From the NCBI RefSeq assembly GCF_000227135.1, contig NC_018263.1:859601-923600 (forward strand): a stretch of DNA of 64,000 nt, in the 5' to 3' direction. This stretch comes from Leishmania donovani. Lineage: Eukaryota > Euglenozoa > Kinetoplastea > Trypanosomatida > Trypanosomatidae. A program made the translations under genes and the position numbers. Positions 18,992 to 28,330 of this stretch are shown here, piece by piece. The notes beneath the pieces were generated by a model that did not search any database, was not told the DNA's origin, and saw nothing but the letters and a program-made list of their open reading frames with translations. Each line of letters begins with the position of its first letter. Position 1 is the first letter of the stretch.

Positions 18992-20563
18992 ATGAGCCAT
19001 GACGTCTCGTGTGTCAGTCGGCCGAGCTTGCTGTCCAACAGTTCCTCGAGAAGCACGAGCGAGCCTCCTGATGCGTCGCTGCTAAGTGCAGCGGCAACGG
19101 CTGCAGCTACGCCGCCGCCCTCGGACACACAAGCCAGCGGCGTCGATGTCGCTGGCAGCGCCGAATACACTTGCGGCAACTACGATCTTGAAGGCAGCAC
19201 CAGCACGGTCGACGCCCTCATCGGCGCATCATGCTCCAAAAGGGAGCGCAACCCGGAGTTCAACATGTACAAGCTGCCAATCGAGGAGCAGTTTAATCTG
19301 ATCGAGGAGGAGTTTGCCGCCATCGAGGCGAGCACCATGAATCCGCGGTTGTACGACTTCACCACCTCCAACGCCAACCCAACGAAGAACCGCTACATCA
19401 ACGTACTCGCTAACGAGGAGACAATCTTCCCCCCAACGCGCTTGACATCTGCCCCACCGGCGACGGGCGGCTCGACACTCTCCACGTCCCGCTCTCCGCC
19501 TTCGATGGCAGCGGCGCCGTCGCCAATGAAGTCTCTCACATCCAGAGCGCAGAAGGTTTGGGGGGCCGCCGGGCAGCGGCTCTTTGGCACACGACGTGGC
19601 GGCACTTTACCAAAAGACCTTGAGGGCAACGAGAAATTCACCACCGACTGCGTCGCCAAGAAGTGTCCGCAATGGTACATCAACGCCAACGTGGTGGACA
19701 CGAGTGTGGAGCCTGTGTTTGTGGCCTCGCAGGCACCGGTGCAGGAGTGCATCGATGACTTTCTCGCTGTTATCTATAGCTGTGAGGTGACCCTGGTGCT
19801 GATGTTGACTGAGATGGAGGAGGCTGGCTTTGTGAAGGCAGACCGGTACTGGCCAGAAGACAGCGCCCCCGTTGACAGGACGGAGTCGTTCGGCAGCATG
19901 TGCGTGTACAAGGATGAGCAGGACCCGTATACGTACGACGCCACACACGAACTCGTGCGCCGACCATTCTACATACGCCCCTCGGCTGCGTCCCAAGCGC
20001 GCGCACACAAGATCGTCATGTATCAGTATGTGGGCTGGCCTGACCGTGGCGTTCCCGACAGCACCGAATCTTTTGAGGAGCTCTTGAAAATCATTCAGGA
20101 TTATGCAATGGTGCCAGCGGCTCAACGTATGCCGGTGGCTAGGCCGGAGAGCGCCGCCCACAGCTCCATCGCCACCAACAGCGGCGGTGACGGCAGCACC
20201 AACAATACTGCAAGTGACGACGGAGCTGGCAAACTCACGCCCCCAGTCTTTGTGCACTGCAGTGCCGGCATTGGCCGTACGGGCACCCTCATCGGCGCCT
20301 ACACGGCCGTGAAGCTGACGGAGGCCGGGCTGCTGACGAACACAAGTATCCGGCGCATCGTGACGGACATGCGCAAGGCTCGCTTTGGTATGGTGCAGCG
20401 CGTGGAGCAGTACATGTTTCTGTACATGATTGTGCTGCAGCACATTGGGGTAGACACGCGCAAGTTCAGCGCACGCATGCAGCCGCGAGCGGACATGTAT
20501 AATATGAGGTGGATGGAGACGAGGCAGAAGGCGCTACTTGGGGCCCGCGCAGCGAAGCGCTGA
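18992..20563 (+). CDS. PTP1: Protein tyrosine phosphatase, trypanosomatid PTP1 type
   Basis: The 523-aa protein is a classical cysteine-dependent tyrosine phosphatase. The P-loop HCSAGIGRTG holds Cys423 and Arg429; the WPD loop is WPDRGVPD with general acid Asp351; the substrate-loop region (RYINV, FVASQAP) is also present. Trypanosomatid PTP1 is a differentiation regulator (in T. brucei it holds stumpy forms; in Leishmania it affects amastigote fitness). About 90 residues of low-complexity N-terminus precede the domain. A Ser/Pro-rich insertion lies near 150-210, and a Ser/Asn/Gly-rich insertion of about 40 residues lies between the WPD loop and the P-loop. The ATG at 18992 is preferred; the open frame from 18749 reads through UTR-like sequence. 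Confidence 0.93.
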   Translation: MSHDVSCVSRPSLLSNSSSRSTSEPPDASLLSAAATAAATPPPSDTQASGVDVAGSAEYTCGNYDLEGSTSTVDALIGASCSKRERNPEFNMYKLPIEEQFNLIEEEFAAIEASTMNPRLYDFTTSNANPTKNRYINVLANEETIFPPTRLTSAPPATGGSTLSTSRSPPSMAAAPSPMKSLTSRAQKVWGAAGQRLFGTRRGGTLPKDLEGNEKFTTDCVAKKCPQWYINANVVDTSVEPVFVASQAPVQECIDDFLAVIYSCEVTLVLMLTEMEEAGFVKADRYWPEDSAPVDRTESFGSMCVYKDEQDPYTYDATHELVRRPFYIRPSAASQARAHKIVMYQYVGWPDRGVPDSTESFEELLKIIQDYAMVPAAQRMPVARPESAAHSSIATNSGGDGSTNNTASDDGAGKLTPPVFVHCSAGIGRTGTLIGAYTAVKLTEAGLLTNTSIRRIVTDMRKARFGMVQRVEQYMFLYMIVLQHIGVDTRKFSARMQPRADMYNMRWMETRQKALLGARAAKR

Positions 20564-22095
20564 GCAAGACGCATAAATAACCAAAGAAGAGGATGCGAAA
20601 CAATGTTGTAATCGACTGCGACAGCTGTATGCGTGTGTTTGAGTGGGGATGGGGCTCTCCCTCCGCAGCAGGAGTGCAGACAAGGGAGCTGCGGGTAGTC
20701 TTCACAAGGACGAGACATGGACAGAACGCACCAACTCAATTTTCCTCGTTGCTCCCCGTGCGTGCGTGAAAGGTGTGCGTGTGTGTGTCCGCCTCGAGAT
20801 CGAGCATGCTCTTGCTGTTGTAGCCCCTTGGCTGGGATGGAGTAGACGTCATTGCCGCGCAGGGGCTAAGAAATGTGAGGTAGCGCAGACGAAAGAGCGT
20901 GGCACGCCCGTACGTCTGCGCTCTTCGCTTTACTTGGCAGACTTGGACTCACCGGGTTTGGACGGGCGAGATATGCGCGCCTAAGCCCCGGAGTATCCAC
21001 GGATGTGATGACCAACTTCATCCCGTCCTCCTATCCCTTTCCGCGCACAGAGTGACGCCCCCCTCCCTCTCACTCCTTCATGTACGATATGCTGAGCCCC
21101 ATGCACGTGCGCGAGCGCTAATCAGGCGGTGATGAAGCTGCATGAGTGAAGAGCGCTCAAAGGCATGCACAGGTGCATTGCCATGCCGAGAGACTCCTCA
21201 TATCGGGGGCCTCTCCCCCTTCCCCGTCCTGCTATCATACGCTCGTGGTGTTTGTGCTTGTGTCTCGGTGCAGCTGAAGTCGCCACATCTCTCTTTCTTC
21301 GGCTGCCCGGTGCGTAGGTGGTCGCTCATCTCTCCACGCACCCGCGCGAGTCTTCACCCTTCACGGCCTCGTGGAAAAGGCGTGCGGGTGGGGGGGGGGG
21401 GGGTAGAGAAGGAGTGCATGCGGCACGATGTCGACTGCAGTGTTGCTAAAAGAAGCGATGAAACCACGACAAGGCCACACAAGCAAACAAAAAGGAATGC
21501 CGCACACCTCCTGCTTTGTGGCCAGACGCGGACGGCTGAGCAGCGTTTTGGCTTCGCATTTCTCAAAGAGGGCATAAAAAGGAACAGACCGTGTGAGTAG
21601 AGGCGGATGGCCGGCTTCGCACGCTCTTCTCCTCTTTTCAGGAGAGCAGCCGTGCTGCCGCTGTCCACCCTCCCCCTTCAACATCACCTCAGCCCACAAT
21701 GCTGGTGTGTTGTCTGTCATTATGTGCGCGAGGGCGTGCGTGTCTGCCTTTGCTGCTGCACGCAATCGAGACAGTGACTACTTGCAAGCGGAAAGGAAAC
21801 GCCCGTACAAACTCGCGGGTCATCTTCCCTTCTACCCGCCTTACCGTTCCGCATCCCTCTCGCACCTTCGACGCCCATCCACCTCGCCCACTCACCACAC
21901 CCACTTTCACAGCGCCAGGACCGCATCACCACAAAAACTAAGAAACAACAGCGAGGAAAGGAAAAAGCGAAAAGCTAACACGAGACGGCAGGAGACGCAG
22001 CCGATTCGCGTCGGACAAAGAGGGCGCCGTATAAACACCCGGCTGAAGACTAGAAGGACGGCGGTGCAGCACGCGCGCATACGCACTGGTCTGTG
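20564..22095 (+). other. Intergenic region downstream of PTP1
   Basis: No gene seen. An inverted repeat (TAGCCCCT near 20820 with AGGGGCTA near 20862) could form a stem with a loop of about 35 nt. A run of 14 G lies at 21390-21403. Pyrimidine-rich sequence at 21620-21690 and 21830-21910 precedes the next gene, with an A-rich purine stretch at 21935-21975. Confidence 0.5.
21390..21403 (+). repeat. Poly-G run (G14) in the PTP1 3' flank
   Basis: Fourteen consecutive G residues, preceded by GGGT, could form a G-quadruplex in RNA or DNA. The exact length may be unreliable because homopolymers are prone to sequencing error. Confidence 0.85.
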
Positions 22096-24882
22096 ATGGA
22101 TGGAAAGCGCAGACAGTACGTGCCACCGGCGCTAGGAGGCTCTCCAGCCTCTACCGCTGCCACAACCGCGGCGGCAGTCGCAGCGGATGCGGCCGCAAAG
22201 CGCCTCATCAGCCTCCGAAACAGCGCGCGCCCGCCGGAGCCGTCCCTACCGACGCAGACCTCCCCGAACGCACAAGCGTTGCGTGAGCAGGCCGTGGCAG
22301 ACATACGCCAGCGCGCACCATCCCTGAATTCGGGCAGCTCACAGGTGTTTTTGCCCACCGCTAGGGATGGCGGGCACTCTGACAGTGCCACCAACACGAC
22401 AGCTTTCGCTGCCACGGGTCTGCCGCGCACGTATAGAGACGACTCGCTCTCCCTTCCGCGCCCTCGCTCGTACGCAGCACCACCGCTAGCCTCGTCGGCA
22501 TCATCATCGCCAGCGCCAGCTACCGTTGCCGCTGCTGCTGCCGCTGCCGCATTGCTGAAGATTCGAAACCGAATCGGCAACAGCACAACGCCCGGCACCG
22601 TTACCAGCGGGCATCCCTCGTCTTCCGAGATGATGCCACAATCCCCGTCGTGGCACTTGACCGCCAGACCCCCGCCAAAGGCTCCGCGGTCGTGGACACC
22701 GCCAACGCTCTCTCTGCGGCGACCATCGTCCGCCGCCACCATCGCCAGTCACCCTACAGGAGAGGTGCACGAGCGGAGTTACGCCATCACCGCTTCCGCG
22801 AACCTGTCGCCGCAGCACGTGTTCTTGTCCTCGTCATCGCCGACTCCCCCTCCATCGGACGCACCTGGATCAGCAGTGGAGCCGCGTCGGGATGTGCTGG
22901 GGCTGGGCGGTGACGCGGCTGGATGCAGCGACGTTGTAGGACTGGCGTCGGTGTCACAAGCAGGGCTCAAGCGGCCGCGCGACTTTGGCGTCCCCTCGAT
23001 ATCCGATGGTGAGGATGACCGTGACGATGGTGGTGATGGTGGACAAGGAGGTACCATCGCCTCCTCACCAGCCTCTCCGCGTTCTTCTTCCTCCACCGAC
23101 AAGGCATCCGCGCCGCCCTCGATGAGCAACGGCGTGGGTGCAGGTCTCCCTCGCGCTCCTGTAAGGGGTGAAGGGCTCGGCGAGGGCTCGGCAACGCGCC
23201 CCCTTGCAGCGTGGCGAGGCCTCCTCCCGCGTCCTGGTGTTGGAGACGCCAGCACTGCACCACAGCCGCAGCACCCTCTCGGCCTTGCAAGCCTTCATCA
23301 GCACGCTTTTTCACGGCTGAACCGAGCCACCACAGCGTCCGACGAAGAAGCTGACCAGGCGACGTTCAACCGTGAAACGGAGGACGAAGATGCGGTCGCA
23401 GATGATGAGACCGGAGAGGAGGATGGGGGTGGCGGCCGCCGGAGCGTGGTGCAAAGTGACCCGCTTCGTGTCGTGGTGGATTTCGCTGAGGTAAGAAGGG
23501 CTGCAGCGCGCTCCAAGACGGCCGCTGCTGCCGCTGCCAGTAGTGATGGCGCCCTGCAACAAGCAGAGGAGGCGGAAGCCATGCTCACAGACGCCCAAAA
23601 GGGGAGCGAGTCGCATCGCCACGCGAAGCAGGATAATGCGAGCAGGTGCAGTCTTGAAGCAGAGCGCGACGCGCGTGACGTCGCAAGCGCACGCGCTTTC
23701 TTGGAGAAGCGAGCATGGGCCGACGTTCATCGGCGTGCGACGCAAGCGGCCACCACACCCGCACCACCATCGGAGCTTCTCCTCGACCTCCTTCAGCATC
23801 TCCCGACCACGCCGGGACGTGCGATTTACGACCGAAGCAGCTGCCCGCCCACTGCCGCGGCTAGCGGCTTCGACGAAGACTTCCACAAGTGCGTGCAGCA
23901 GCTCATGACACAAATAGTGCTACAGCGCGATGGCCGAATCGGCGATGCGAAGCTGCCCTCCGTTTCCCTTGCTGATGCAGCGGCGGCGCAGCAAGACAGT
24001 GCCTCTCTTCGCCATCGCAGTCGCATGCAACGAAAGGGTGCAAAGCAGAAACAGAAAGAGGGTGAGGTGGAGCAGCTCGTTGAGGCTGTCGAGAGGGGCA
24101 TTGCAGACGATGTGCGCGATGTCGTTGCCTACGCCCGATTCCTCATGCAGGAGCGACTGCATCAAGAGCAGCGGAAGGTGTCAGAGCGTCTCTCGTCACC
24201 TTCGAAGACGGCAGTCGAAGAATCGGAGGGGAACTTCTGCCCTGACGGCGACATGCGGGCCCCCGAACAGCAACAGCAGCTTGCTGAGCTGCGAGCGGTG
24301 GTTGAGAAAAAGCTAAGCCTCATGCGCGCTGCTGCGGAGTCCACCGACAAAGGGGGCGAGTCCGAGAGTGCGACGTTGCGCACCAAGCGAGCGCAGAGCA
24401 CGCGGGGCAGCGAGGATGACGCCAACGGGATTCCAGGGGCAACTGATGCGGCGCTTCAGGATTCCAAGGCAGTGTTTGCCGCGGCCCACAGGCGATTCAT
24501 GGACGTCGTGCGCAGCGCAGCGGCAAGTCGCCGCGAGAAAGTGGAAGCAGCTCAGGCGGCGGAGCAGCGACTGGAGGCCACCGTGGCCGCCTGGCGGAAG
24601 TCCTACGATAAGCTGCTGACGCGCGAGCTGAGCCGTCACTGCGCGGGGAAGAGGCCAGACAAGCAATCACGGACGGAGGCACTGCTCCAGGCTATGCAGC
24701 CGCAGCAGGAGAAGCACCAGAAGCGGCAACACCACCGACCCCCGACTGGTCTGTGGGAGATGACGAAGGGAATGCACAAGAAAGAGCGCAAGCACCTGAG
24801 CAAGCTTGTCAAAGCAGCGGCTAATGTGCTCCCTCTCCCGCCCTTTCAGTACCCGCCAGCACCACCACACTTCTCTCCGTAG
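22096..24882 (+). CDS. Large low-complexity protein of unknown function (928 aa)
   Basis: I do not recognise this protein. The start at 22096 gives MDGKRRQYVPPALGG; a GTG directly before it is in frame but is not a plausible start. The first 400 residues are mostly Ala, Ser, Pro and Thr with little order. An acidic patch (EEADQATFNRETEDEDAV) lies near 420-445. Helical, charged segments follow: residues 560-700 and a long coiled-coil-like part at about 770-860 (RFMDVVRSAAASRREKVEAAQ). The C-terminus (LWEMTKGMHKKERKHLSKLVKAA) is basic and looks conserved, which suggests a binding site for nucleic acid or protein. Base composition and frame integrity support a real gene. No function is proposed. 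Confidence 0.8.
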   Translation: MDGKRRQYVPPALGGSPASTAATTAAAVAADAAAKRLISLRNSARPPEPSLPTQTSPNAQALREQAVADIRQRAPSLNSGSSQVFLPTARDGGHSDSATNTTAFAATGLPRTYRDDSLSLPRPRSYAAPPLASSASSSPAPATVAAAAAAAALLKIRNRIGNSTTPGTVTSGHPSSSEMMPQSPSWHLTARPPPKAPRSWTPPTLSLRRPSSAATIASHPTGEVHERSYAITASANLSPQHVFLSSSSPTPPPSDAPGSAVEPRRDVLGLGGDAAGCSDVVGLASVSQAGLKRPRDFGVPSISDGEDDRDDGGDGGQGGTIASSPASPRSSSSTDKASAPPSMSNGVGAGLPRAPVRGEGLGEGSATRPLAAWRGLLPRPGVGDASTAPQPQHPLGLASLHQHAFSRLNRATTASDEEADQATFNRETEDEDAVADDETGEEDGGGGRRSVVQSDPLRVVVDFAEVRRAAARSKTAAAAAASSDGALQQAEEAEAMLTDAQKGSESHRHAKQDNASRCSLEAERDARDVASARAFLEKRAWADVHRRATQAATTPAPPSELLLDLLQHLPTTPGRAIYDRSSCPPTAAASGFDEDFHKCVQQLMTQIVLQRDGRIGDAKLPSVSLADAAAAQQDSASLRHRSRMQRKGAKQKQKEGEVEQLVEAVERGIADDVRDVVAYARFLMQERLHQEQRKVSERLSSPSKTAVEESEGNFCPDGDMRAPEQQQQLAELRAVVEKKLSLMRAAAESTDKGGESESATLRTKRAQSTRGSEDDANGIPGATDAALQDSKAVFAAAHRRFMDVVRSAAASRREKVEAAQAAEQRLEATVAAWRKSYDKLLTRELSRHCAGKRPDKQSRTEALLQAMQPQQEKHQKRQHHRPPTGLWEMTKGMHKKERKHLSKLVKAAANVLPLPPFQYPPAPPHFSP

Positions 24883-25485
24883 CGCCGCCCTTTTTCTGTA
24901 CCTCTCTATCGCTCTGCCTCTCTCGATTAACACCGCCGTCACTGACACACCGCAACGCGTGGGAGGGGAAGGAAGGGGCGAAGGTAGAAAGGTTGAGCAC
25001 AGGCGCGCGGAAAGGCAGCCCGAGTACGTTGCGGTCATCTTCGCACACACTCCCGAGCTACATGTGTACGCACAGGCATGCAAGTGCAGGGGCACATGAT
25101 ATGCGCATGCTCTACGAGCCATCTCTGCCAAAGCGAGAGAGGGAAAGGGGAAGCAGTTTTTGATCGTGCACGCCGCTGTCCGGGAGCATACATGCGTGCC
25201 GGTACCGCTTGCATGCCTCGCGTTTGCCTTTTCATGTGGTTTCCTTTTTTCCCGCATTTTTCAGTGAATCTCATGAGGTGATCCACCCCCCCCCCCTCCG
25301 TCGTCGTCGCCTCGCTCACTTCTCGCGGCTGCTGTCACTGCAGTTGTTGTAGCATCGACCTCTCATGATTCTACCCTCACTGTTGCCCGCCTCACCGGCT
25401 CGTTTCCTGCTCCCGTTCTCCCTCTATTCTCCTCTGTTGTATTTGCCTTTCTCTCTGTCGGCTTTCACAGTCGTCGCTCTGCACC
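24883..25485 (+). other. Intergenic region between two unknown-function genes
   Basis: No gene seen. C/T-rich sequence at 25280-25470 includes a C-run at 25286-25296 and a polypyrimidine tract leading to the acceptor of the next gene. Confidence 0.55.
25469..25470 (+). promoter_or_regulatory. Likely spliced-leader acceptor AG for the gene at 25486
   Basis: The tract TTTCTCTCTGTCGGCTTTCACAG ends 15 nt before the ATG at 25486. Its length and pyrimidine content are typical of kinetoplastid acceptors. Confidence 0.6.
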
Positions 25486-27417
25486 ATGGAGGCCCTGTTC
25501 TACGACCACGCCGTCACCAGCACGGCAACCCGCCAGGCAGACCTTCGCCAGGCTCTGCAGGCATTTCTGACGGACGCCGCATCGCGGTCGGCCGTTCAGC
25601 TCATCGCTCTCTTTGTTCGAATTCCGGTTCCTTCTATCGTCGCTGTGGCCGCCCACACTGCTAGTGGCAGCCGCACTAGCAGCAGGACATCTTCATCGCG
25701 TGAGGGCGGTTCTGTGGCGGCGCGGCACGCCGCGACTGGTAAAGCGGCTTCCGCGGCTTCACCATCGCCTCCGGCGCCGTCCCGTCGGAGTCGCAACGCG
25801 GCAAGGCTGGCCTGGTGCGCCTGGGAAGCTGACCGACGCCTTCGTCAGGCAGCCGAGGATGCATCAGAGATGAACAAGTGGCTCGCACACGACGACTTCT
25901 CTGCATCACGAAAGGCCGGGGCCGGGATCACGAGGTCATCTTTCCGCGATGCTTTCGTTGTCGCGGTGGCCTTCTTGGCGCCGCACACGCGTGACGACCT
26001 CGTTGTCTATGAGAGCTGGCAGCGCTGTGCAGAGATGTGCGCCGAGTCATCAGCCGCTGGCGTGGCGAGCGGCTCTGCATCGCGAACCACTCGAATGCTC
26101 TCGCCACTGCGCCATGCCCGTCTCGTTGCTCTTTCGCTTGGGGCTCCATCGCTGCTGTTGTCGTGGGCAGAGCGGCCCACGCGCTGCCACCTCGACAGCC
26201 TTCTTCTTCCCCATCAGAGCCTTCTCGTGGATCTGTCGTGGTGGTTGGCGACGGCAAGCGGGAGCGCAGGCGCAGTAAGCGATGCTGCAGCCGGCAGCCG
26301 TGTAAGCAACTCGGTTCTGCGCGATATATTTATCAGCGACGTGCAGCGTTCTCTGAAGCTGCCGAAGGGAGACAGTCGGTGCGCAGTCTGGATCTCGTAT
26401 GCAACCCTCTTGGCCTCTCTGCACCCTCAGGTGATGGGCAGTGGCGACGGCGCCGACGGTGACGGCGTGAGCATGGACATGCGCGTAGCAAGAAGTGCGT
26501 CACGACGGAAGCGTGGTCGGAACACGCTGTGTGGCGAGGTCTCCGGCGTGGACGAGCAGGCCTTCATGATGACATACGCCCGGGTTCGCCAACTGCTCAG
26601 CTCACTCAACGCCAGCCAGGCCGGCGCAGTGGGCCGCACGCAGTTTCTGCGCGTTGTTCTGAGCTACGGCGGCCCTTCTTCTGCTTTGCGGCGCCAGCTC
26701 GTGCACACATGCAGTCGCACAGAGCACGGAGTCACGGCGGTCGATGCAGCACTGCTGCGCACTCGGTCACTCGTTGACGTGCACGCCTTGTTTGGTGTGC
26801 TCGCCGGACGGGACACAGGGAACGTGTACAGCGAGGCCGCCGCGTTTGTGCGCACGGCGCGACGCCGCGCTAGCGCAGGCCAGACATCGCAGCAGCGGCA
26901 TCAGCGCATCGCTATTCAAAGCGCACGAGTGGAGGTGACCTCGTCACCCTCTTGCGCCCCCCCCGGCACCGAGCACGAGGTGGTGGATCGTGGTGCAGGA
27001 AACTTGTGCCACAACGCCTTCGTGGAACGAGGTGCCAGAGCGCTGGCGCGAAAGCTGCGGCTGTGGGAGCGCAAACGGCTGGGCAAACGGGGGAAGCGAG
27101 GCGTGCACGTCCGTCCACGCGACACGGCAGCAAAGAGGCCGATGAAGCGAGGGCATGCTGAGGCCAGCGGTGCTGATTCTGAGCGTGTGCTCGCGCACGC
27201 TGTGGAAAGGGCTAGCCGAGCAGCGGCGAGTCCCAAGACGGGGAGCAAGCGCCGAGCGGAGCCGCTGGCGTGCGTGGATGGCCGCGCTTCGGCCTCCGCC
27301 ACGAGAGCGTTGCTGCCACCCCAAAAGCAGAGGAGGACGGATGCGGCGACTGTCAGCCCAACGCTGACTACTGAAACAGCTCTCAGGTGGAGCGAGGATG
27401 TGGCTGGTAGTGGCTAA
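25486..27417 (+). CDS. Protein of unknown function with basic C-terminal half (643 aa)
   Basis: I do not recognise this protein. The N-terminal 430 residues have ordered, helical segments (RQALQAFLTDAASRSAVQLI; FRDAFVVAVAFLAPHTRDDL; RVSNSVLRDIFISDVQRSL; FMMTYARVRQLLSSLN), broken by Ser/Ala/Gly-rich linkers. The last 200 residues are rich in Arg and Lys (ALARKLRLWERKRLGKRGKR and further basic clusters), suggesting nuclear location or nucleic-acid binding. No catalytic motif, signal peptide or membrane segment is visible. The start sits 15 nt after a good splice acceptor. The alternating helical N-terminus and basic tail might suit a chromatin or ribosome-assembly factor, but this is speculation. 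Confidence 0.82.
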   Translation: MEALFYDHAVTSTATRQADLRQALQAFLTDAASRSAVQLIALFVRIPVPSIVAVAAHTASGSRTSSRTSSSREGGSVAARHAATGKAASAASPSPPAPSRRSRNAARLAWCAWEADRRLRQAAEDASEMNKWLAHDDFSASRKAGAGITRSSFRDAFVVAVAFLAPHTRDDLVVYESWQRCAEMCAESSAAGVASGSASRTTRMLSPLRHARLVALSLGAPSLLLSWAERPTRCHLDSLLLPHQSLLVDLSWWLATASGSAGAVSDAAAGSRVSNSVLRDIFISDVQRSLKLPKGDSRCAVWISYATLLASLHPQVMGSGDGADGDGVSMDMRVARSASRRKRGRNTLCGEVSGVDEQAFMMTYARVRQLLSSLNASQAGAVGRTQFLRVVLSYGGPSSALRRQLVHTCSRTEHGVTAVDAALLRTRSLVDVHALFGVLAGRDTGNVYSEAAAFVRTARRRASAGQTSQQRHQRIAIQSARVEVTSSPSCAPPGTEHEVVDRGAGNLCHNAFVERGARALARKLRLWERKRLGKRGKRGVHVRPRDTAAKRPMKRGHAEASGADSERVLAHAVERASRAAASPKTGSKRRAEPLACVDGRASASATRALLPPQKQRRTDAATVSPTLTTETALRWSEDVAGSG

Positions 27418-28330
27418 AGTAGGTGGGCTGCCGCCGCCGCCGCCTCTGCGCACCTCTCTGTCCGTCTACCAAGATGCGCACAACACAAAATACAAGCCAC
27501 CTCTGTTTTGTTCTTGTTTTGCTTTGTGCTTAGCAAGGCTGCTGCCGGCGCAGCAGACATTGACGTGCGCACATAACGCGTGCGTGCACGCGTACACGAT
27601 TGAAGCGCACGTAGCAATTCACATTTAAGAGGCACAAATGACTTTTTCAGTAACGTGTTCGAGCAACAGCGGGGGCGCGGAGGATTGCGGTGGTGCCGCT
27701 GCATTATCTTACGTTATCCATCTTTGCCCCTTGGAAGTCGCTCTTCTATCTAGCACGTCGGCCTTTTCACGCCGTCTCTGTTGGGTGGGGGGGGGGGCGG
27801 CGAGTGTGTAACTACTCAGCCGAAGGCCGCGTCAGCGCACCGTCTCTCTCCCCGCCTCCGTCGGCCGCTTCCCTCTTGACCAGTCGCTTCGAACCACCAC
27901 CTCCTGCCCTCTACCCTCCTCTCCGTCTCTCGGCGCTCTGTGTGTGTCTTATGTGCGTGTGTGCGGGCCTGAGCACCAACAACAACAGATAAATAAGAAT
28001 ACTTTAGCCCAGAGCATTGCCAAAGCATTCGATATCCCACGTAGCAACGACGCCCGGGATCAGCAGAAGGAATAGCAGTCATCCACTCAGCCACAGCGCG
28101 CCATCCTCGCCTTTTTCTCTCCCCCTATCTTTATCACATAACGCTAACAAAAAAAAAACAGAAACAGCTCAATACAAAGCATTCATACACCACCACAAGA
28201 ACAAACCTCTTTCCTATTCCATCTCATTCTCAACGGAGAGAGCTTGCGGCCACTCCTTTCCGTCTCTTATCGTGTACGAACGCTTCTCCTTCCCCCTCTC
28301 CCCCCCCCTTCCTTCTCTCTCGTACCGAAG
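27418..28330 (+). other. Intergenic region upstream of the choline transporter-like gene
   Basis: No gene seen. There is a G9 run at 27787-27795, an A-run at 28149-28158 and strong pyrimidine tracts at 28098-28130 and 28283-28323. The nearest AG to the start is directly before the ATG (28329-28330), so the used acceptor is more likely upstream, such as the AG near 28232. Confidence 0.5.
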
